Positions 61,774 to 64,000 of a stretch of 64,000 nt of DNA are shown here, piece by piece. The number at the start of each line of letters is the position of its first letter. The first letter of the stretch is position 1. Made by a program: the position numbers and the translations under genes. The notes beneath the pieces are model-generated. The model was given only the letters and a program-made list of their open reading frames with translations. It was not told where the DNA came from and did no database searches. This DNA is from JANQRX01 sp963663975 (GTDB lineage: Bacteria > Pseudomonadota > Alphaproteobacteria > Rhizobiales > Kaistiaceae): contig CAXXRA010000006.1 in the NCBI GenBank assembly GCA_963663975.2, positions 248,001 to 312,000 on the forward strand, read 5' to 3'.

Positions 61774-62664
61774 CTAATACGACCAACTCTGCGCCTTGCT
61801 GAGCAGGAAGTCGCGAAAGGCATGGACGCGCGCGGAATTCTTCAGTTCGGACGGGTAAACGAAATAGGTTGCAAAGCTGGGTACCTCGGCGTCCGGCAGC
61901 AGCTGGACCAGGCCGGAATCCTGCTCGACCATGTAGTCGGGCAGCACCGCCACGCCCGTTCCGCGCTCGATGGCACTCTTGACTGCGAACAGATTGTTGA
62001 TCCGCAGGACCGGTTCGCGCGGTTCATCCGGTGGACGTCCGGCGACTTCGAGCCAGTTCACATTGCGCAAATAGTTGGGCATCGGAATGCCGGGCGTGAC
62101 AATGCGATGGTCGTCCAGGTCCTCCAGCGAAGAGGGATGACCAAAGCGCTTGAGATATGACGGTGCGGCATAGAGATGCATGTGGACGGTGAAAAGCCGC
62201 CGCTGGATGAGATCGGGCTGGGTCGGCTGCCGAAGGCGTATGGCCACATCGGCTTGGCGCATCGACAGATCGAGTTCGTCGTCGTCGAGGATGACCTGCA
62301 GGTTCACGCTTGGGTAAAGATCGACGAATTCATGCAGCCGCTGGGTCAGCCACGTCGATCCGAGCCCGATCGTGGTGGTGAAACGCAGTGGCCCCGACGG
62401 TGTCTCCGCGGACTCGGCCACCCGCGCACGCGCGGCGTCGATCTTGAGCATCACTTCGTTGCTGGTCCGGTAAAGCGCCTCTCCCTGCTCGGTCAGGATC
62501 AGCCCGCGGGCATGGCGGTGAAAAAGTGGCACGCCGAGATCGTGCTCGAGTGCGCTGACTTTGCGACTGACCGCCGACTGGCTCATATCCAGCGTCTCAC
62601 CGGCATGGGTGAACGACCCGGCTTGCGCCGCAGCGTGGAAGATACGTAGCTTGTCCCAGTCCAT
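61774..62664 (-). CDS. LysR family regulator (LsrB/VtlR-like)
   Basis: A 296-residue LysR protein: an N-terminal HTH (FHAAAQAGSFTHAGETLDMSQ, SAVSRKVSALEHDLG) and a substrate-binding domain. Its place just downstream of trxB (27 bp) matches LsrB of Sinorhizobium and VtlR of Brucella and Agrobacterium, which control stress genes and small RNAs. Unlike what I recall of LsrB, the protein has no cysteine at all, so redox sensing by thiols is excluded. Confidence 0.88.
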   Translation of the reverse strand: MDWDKLRIFHAAAQAGSFTHAGETLDMSQSAVSRKVSALEHDLGVPLFHRHARGLILTEQGEALYRTSNEVMLKIDAARARVAESAETPSGPLRFTTTIGLGSTWLTQRLHEFVDLYPSVNLQVILDDDELDLSMRQADVAIRLRQPTQPDLIQRRLFTVHMHLYAAPSYLKRFGHPSSLEDLDDHRIVTPGIPMPNYLRNVNWLEVAGRPPDEPREPVLRINNLFAVKSAIERGTGVAVLPDYMVEQDSGLVQLLPDAEVPSFATYFVYPSELKNSARVHAFRDFLLSKAQSWSY

Positions 62665-62691
62665 CGCCCCGGTCGCCCCCGACGAGATGTT

Positions 62692-63669
62692 TTATTCGGC
62701 CGGTTCCAGCGCCTTGCTCGAGGCTTTCTCCGCCTCAGCCGGCTCGGCAAGAAATTTCTGCGCTTCCAGTGCGGCCATGCATCCCTGGCCGGCCGCGGTC
62801 ACGGCCTGTCGGAAGATATCGTCGGTCACGTCGCCGGCGGCGTAAACACCGGGAATGCTGGTCGCGGTGGAGTCGGATGCGGTCCACACATAGCCATTGG
62901 GCTTCATGCGCAGCTGGTCGCCGACAAGCTCGGTCGACGGCTCGTGACCGATGGCGACAAACGCACCATCGAATTTTGCTTCGCTGGTCTTATGGGAGTG
63001 AACGTTCCTGAGCCTCAATCCGTTGAGCGCCGCCGGCACGCCGTCGGAACCCAGGAATTCCTCGACCACCGTGTCCCACACGACCTCAATTTTTGGATTG
63101 GCGAAAACACGGTTCTGGAGAATCTTGTCGGCTCGCAATTCATCGCGACGGTGAATGAGCGTGACCTTGGAGGCAAAATTGGTCAGGAATACCGCCTCTT
63201 CGGCGGCCGTGTTGCCGCCGCCGATCACGGCGACCGGGCGGTCCTTGTAAAAGAAGCCGTCGCAGGTCGCGCAGGCCGAGACTCCGAAGCCGCGGTACTT
63301 CTGTTCCGAAGGCATCTCAAGCCATTTCGCCTCGGCCCCGGTGGTCAGGATCAGCGTGTCGCAGGTGTAGGTCTGACCGGAGTCGCCGAACACCTTGAAG
63401 GGACGCGCCGACACGTCGACCGAGTCGATGTGGTCGTTGACGATACCGGTGCCGACATGTTCGGCCTGCGCCTTCATCTGCTCCATCAGCCATGGACCCT
63501 GAATCGCCTCGGCGAAGCCGGGATAGTTCTCGACGTCGGTGGTGATGGTCAGTTGTCCGCCAATGGTCACGCCGGTGATCATCACCGGCTCAAGCATCGC
63601 GCGCGCAGCATAGATGGCGGCCGTGTACCCGGCCGGTCCTGATCCCACGATGATAACCTTGGCGTGCAT
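62692..63669 (-). CDS. trxB: Thioredoxin reductase
   Basis: A 325-residue low-molecular-weight flavoprotein: FAD motif VGSGPAGYTAAIYAARA, redox-active CATCDGFF (about residues 136-139) and NADPH motif GGGNTAAEEAVFL, plus the final FAD contact GVYAAGDV. It reduces thioredoxin with NADPH. A short Glu/Ala/Lys-rich tail follows. It is cotranscribed with the downstream LysR gene. Confidence 0.96.
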   Translation of the reverse strand: MHAKVIIVGSGPAGYTAAIYAARAMLEPVMITGVTIGGQLTITTDVENYPGFAEAIQGPWLMEQMKAQAEHVGTGIVNDHIDSVDVSARPFKVFGDSGQTYTCDTLILTTGAEAKWLEMPSEQKYRGFGVSACATCDGFFYKDRPVAVIGGGNTAAEEAVFLTNFASKVTLIHRRDELRADKILQNRVFANPKIEVVWDTVVEEFLGSDGVPAALNGLRLRNVHSHKTSEAKFDGAFVAIGHEPSTELVGDQLRMKPNGYVWTASDSTATSIPGVYAAGDVTDDIFRQAVTAAGQGCMAALEAQKFLAEPAEAEKASSKALEPAE

Positions 63670-63969
63670 GTGTCGTCCTATCAGTTCGTCATGCCTATTT
63701 TCGTCGTCGCAGCCCGCTCAAATGAGCGTCCATCCGGCGCGAGGCGTTTCGTCCGTCAAGACGAGGCGTTTTCGCAAACATGCAAGCCCGAACCTAGCAG
63801 ATTGGACGCCGCGTCGCATGAGGAAGACTGCCCGGCCGGCCTTGCGGGCCTGACCATCAGATAATCCATTGCTGTCCGCGATTCAAACCGGACGGCCGGG
63901 GCGGCTGGATCAATCCTGTGCTAGCTGGCCGGAAGAATGATCGCGGCGCCGTGAGCGCCACCGGTGCTG
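63670..63969. other. Intergenic region between greA and trxB
   Basis: About 300 bp upstream of trxB with no credible gene. A weak GGCGC/GCGCC hairpin just after the greA stop may help end that transcript. The trxB promoter should be here but no clear hexamers are seen. Confidence 0.35.
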
Positions 63970-64000
63970 TCAGACAAACTTGACATCGAGGATTTCGTAC
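63970..64000 (-). CDS. greA: C-terminal codons of transcription elongation factor GreA (partial)
   Basis: The last nine residues before TGA (63970-63972) read YEILDVKFV, matching the conserved end of GreA. The greA-trxB-LysR order is usual in Hyphomicrobiales, which supports the call. The rest lies outside the window. Confidence 0.55.
   Translation of the reverse strand, partial: YEILDVKFV

Noticed and set aside
1..64000. tRNA, rRNA, CRISPR arrays, prophage or integrative elements
   Set aside because: No T-loop/acceptor arrangements, no regularly spaced repeats and no integrase or phage genes were seen. The tandem repeats found are only two copies each or coding repeats.

Overview
The window is a piece of a high-GC alphaproteobacterial chromosome, most likely from the Hyphomicrobiales (Rhizobiales) or a close relative. 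This rests on protein types and gene order that I recognise from that class: moxR-DUF58-DUF4159; NUDIX-DUF6111-CCA transferase; trmL-hemF; petABC-apt; lgt-midA-pgeF-lipoprotein-prs-rplY-pth-ychF; and greA-trxB-lsrB-type LysR. There are no rRNA or tRNA genes, CRISPR arrays, prophages or full insertion sequences. It is core chromosome with a few small irregularities.

Layout. 1-8.8 kb: terC, a frameshifted lipoprotein, msrQ, the Entner-Doudoroff pair kdgK-eda, a metallophosphoesterase, a glutathionyl-hydroquinone reductase, a GNAT acetyltransferase, and infA with a duplicated leader. 8.8-15.6 kb: a four-gene leftward operon (MoxR ATPase, DUF58, DUF4159 membrane protein, second membrane protein). 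15.8-18.7 kb: CoA-type NUDIX hydrolase, DUF6111, CCA-adding enzyme, DM13 protein. 18.7-20 kb: trmL-hemF. 20-24.2 kb: two ABC half-exporters. 24.4-28.3 kb: the cytochrome bc1 complex (petABC), apt and a GST. 28.7-29.9 kb: an MFS transporter. 30-37.3 kb: a long leftward housekeeping run from lgt to ychF. 37.5-40.6 kb: ubiK, ybjN, proC, a COQ9/TetR-fold protein and a tRNA-binding protein. 40.6-43.3 kb: a two-component system and a MarR regulator. 43.5-45 kb: ilvE and a cold-shock gene, separated by an unusual structured element. 45.5-51.3 kb: a FecR protein, a histone H1-like repeat protein, a flavin disulfide reductase homologue and uvrB. 51.3-53.4 kb: a membrane protein, a frameshifted DUF72 gene and an RlpA protein. 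53.5-56.5 kb: modCBA and a compact transcription-unit-like segment. 57-61.5 kb: aspartate aminotransferase, an EF-G-like GTPase and msrP. 61.8-64 kb: a LysR regulator, trxB and the last codons of greA.

How the genes fit together. Respiration and quinone biology recur (bc1 complex, UbiK, a COQ9-like protein, the complex I assembly-type methyltransferase MidA, HemF). Redox repair and molybdenum also link up: the molybdoenzyme MsrP, its membrane partner MsrQ at the opposite end of the window, ModABC molybdate uptake, TrxB, GST and glutathionyl-hydroquinone reductase.

The least ordinary sequences are non-coding or small. One is a ~276-bp element with 36-37-nt terminal inverted repeats and two internal hairpins, abutting the ilvE stop codon. 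Another is an operator-small ORF-terminator unit between modA and the aminotransferase gene. In two places (infA and the gene at 51363) the ribosome-binding and start region is tandemly duplicated. Two genes, a lipoprotein and DUF72, carry single frameshifts.
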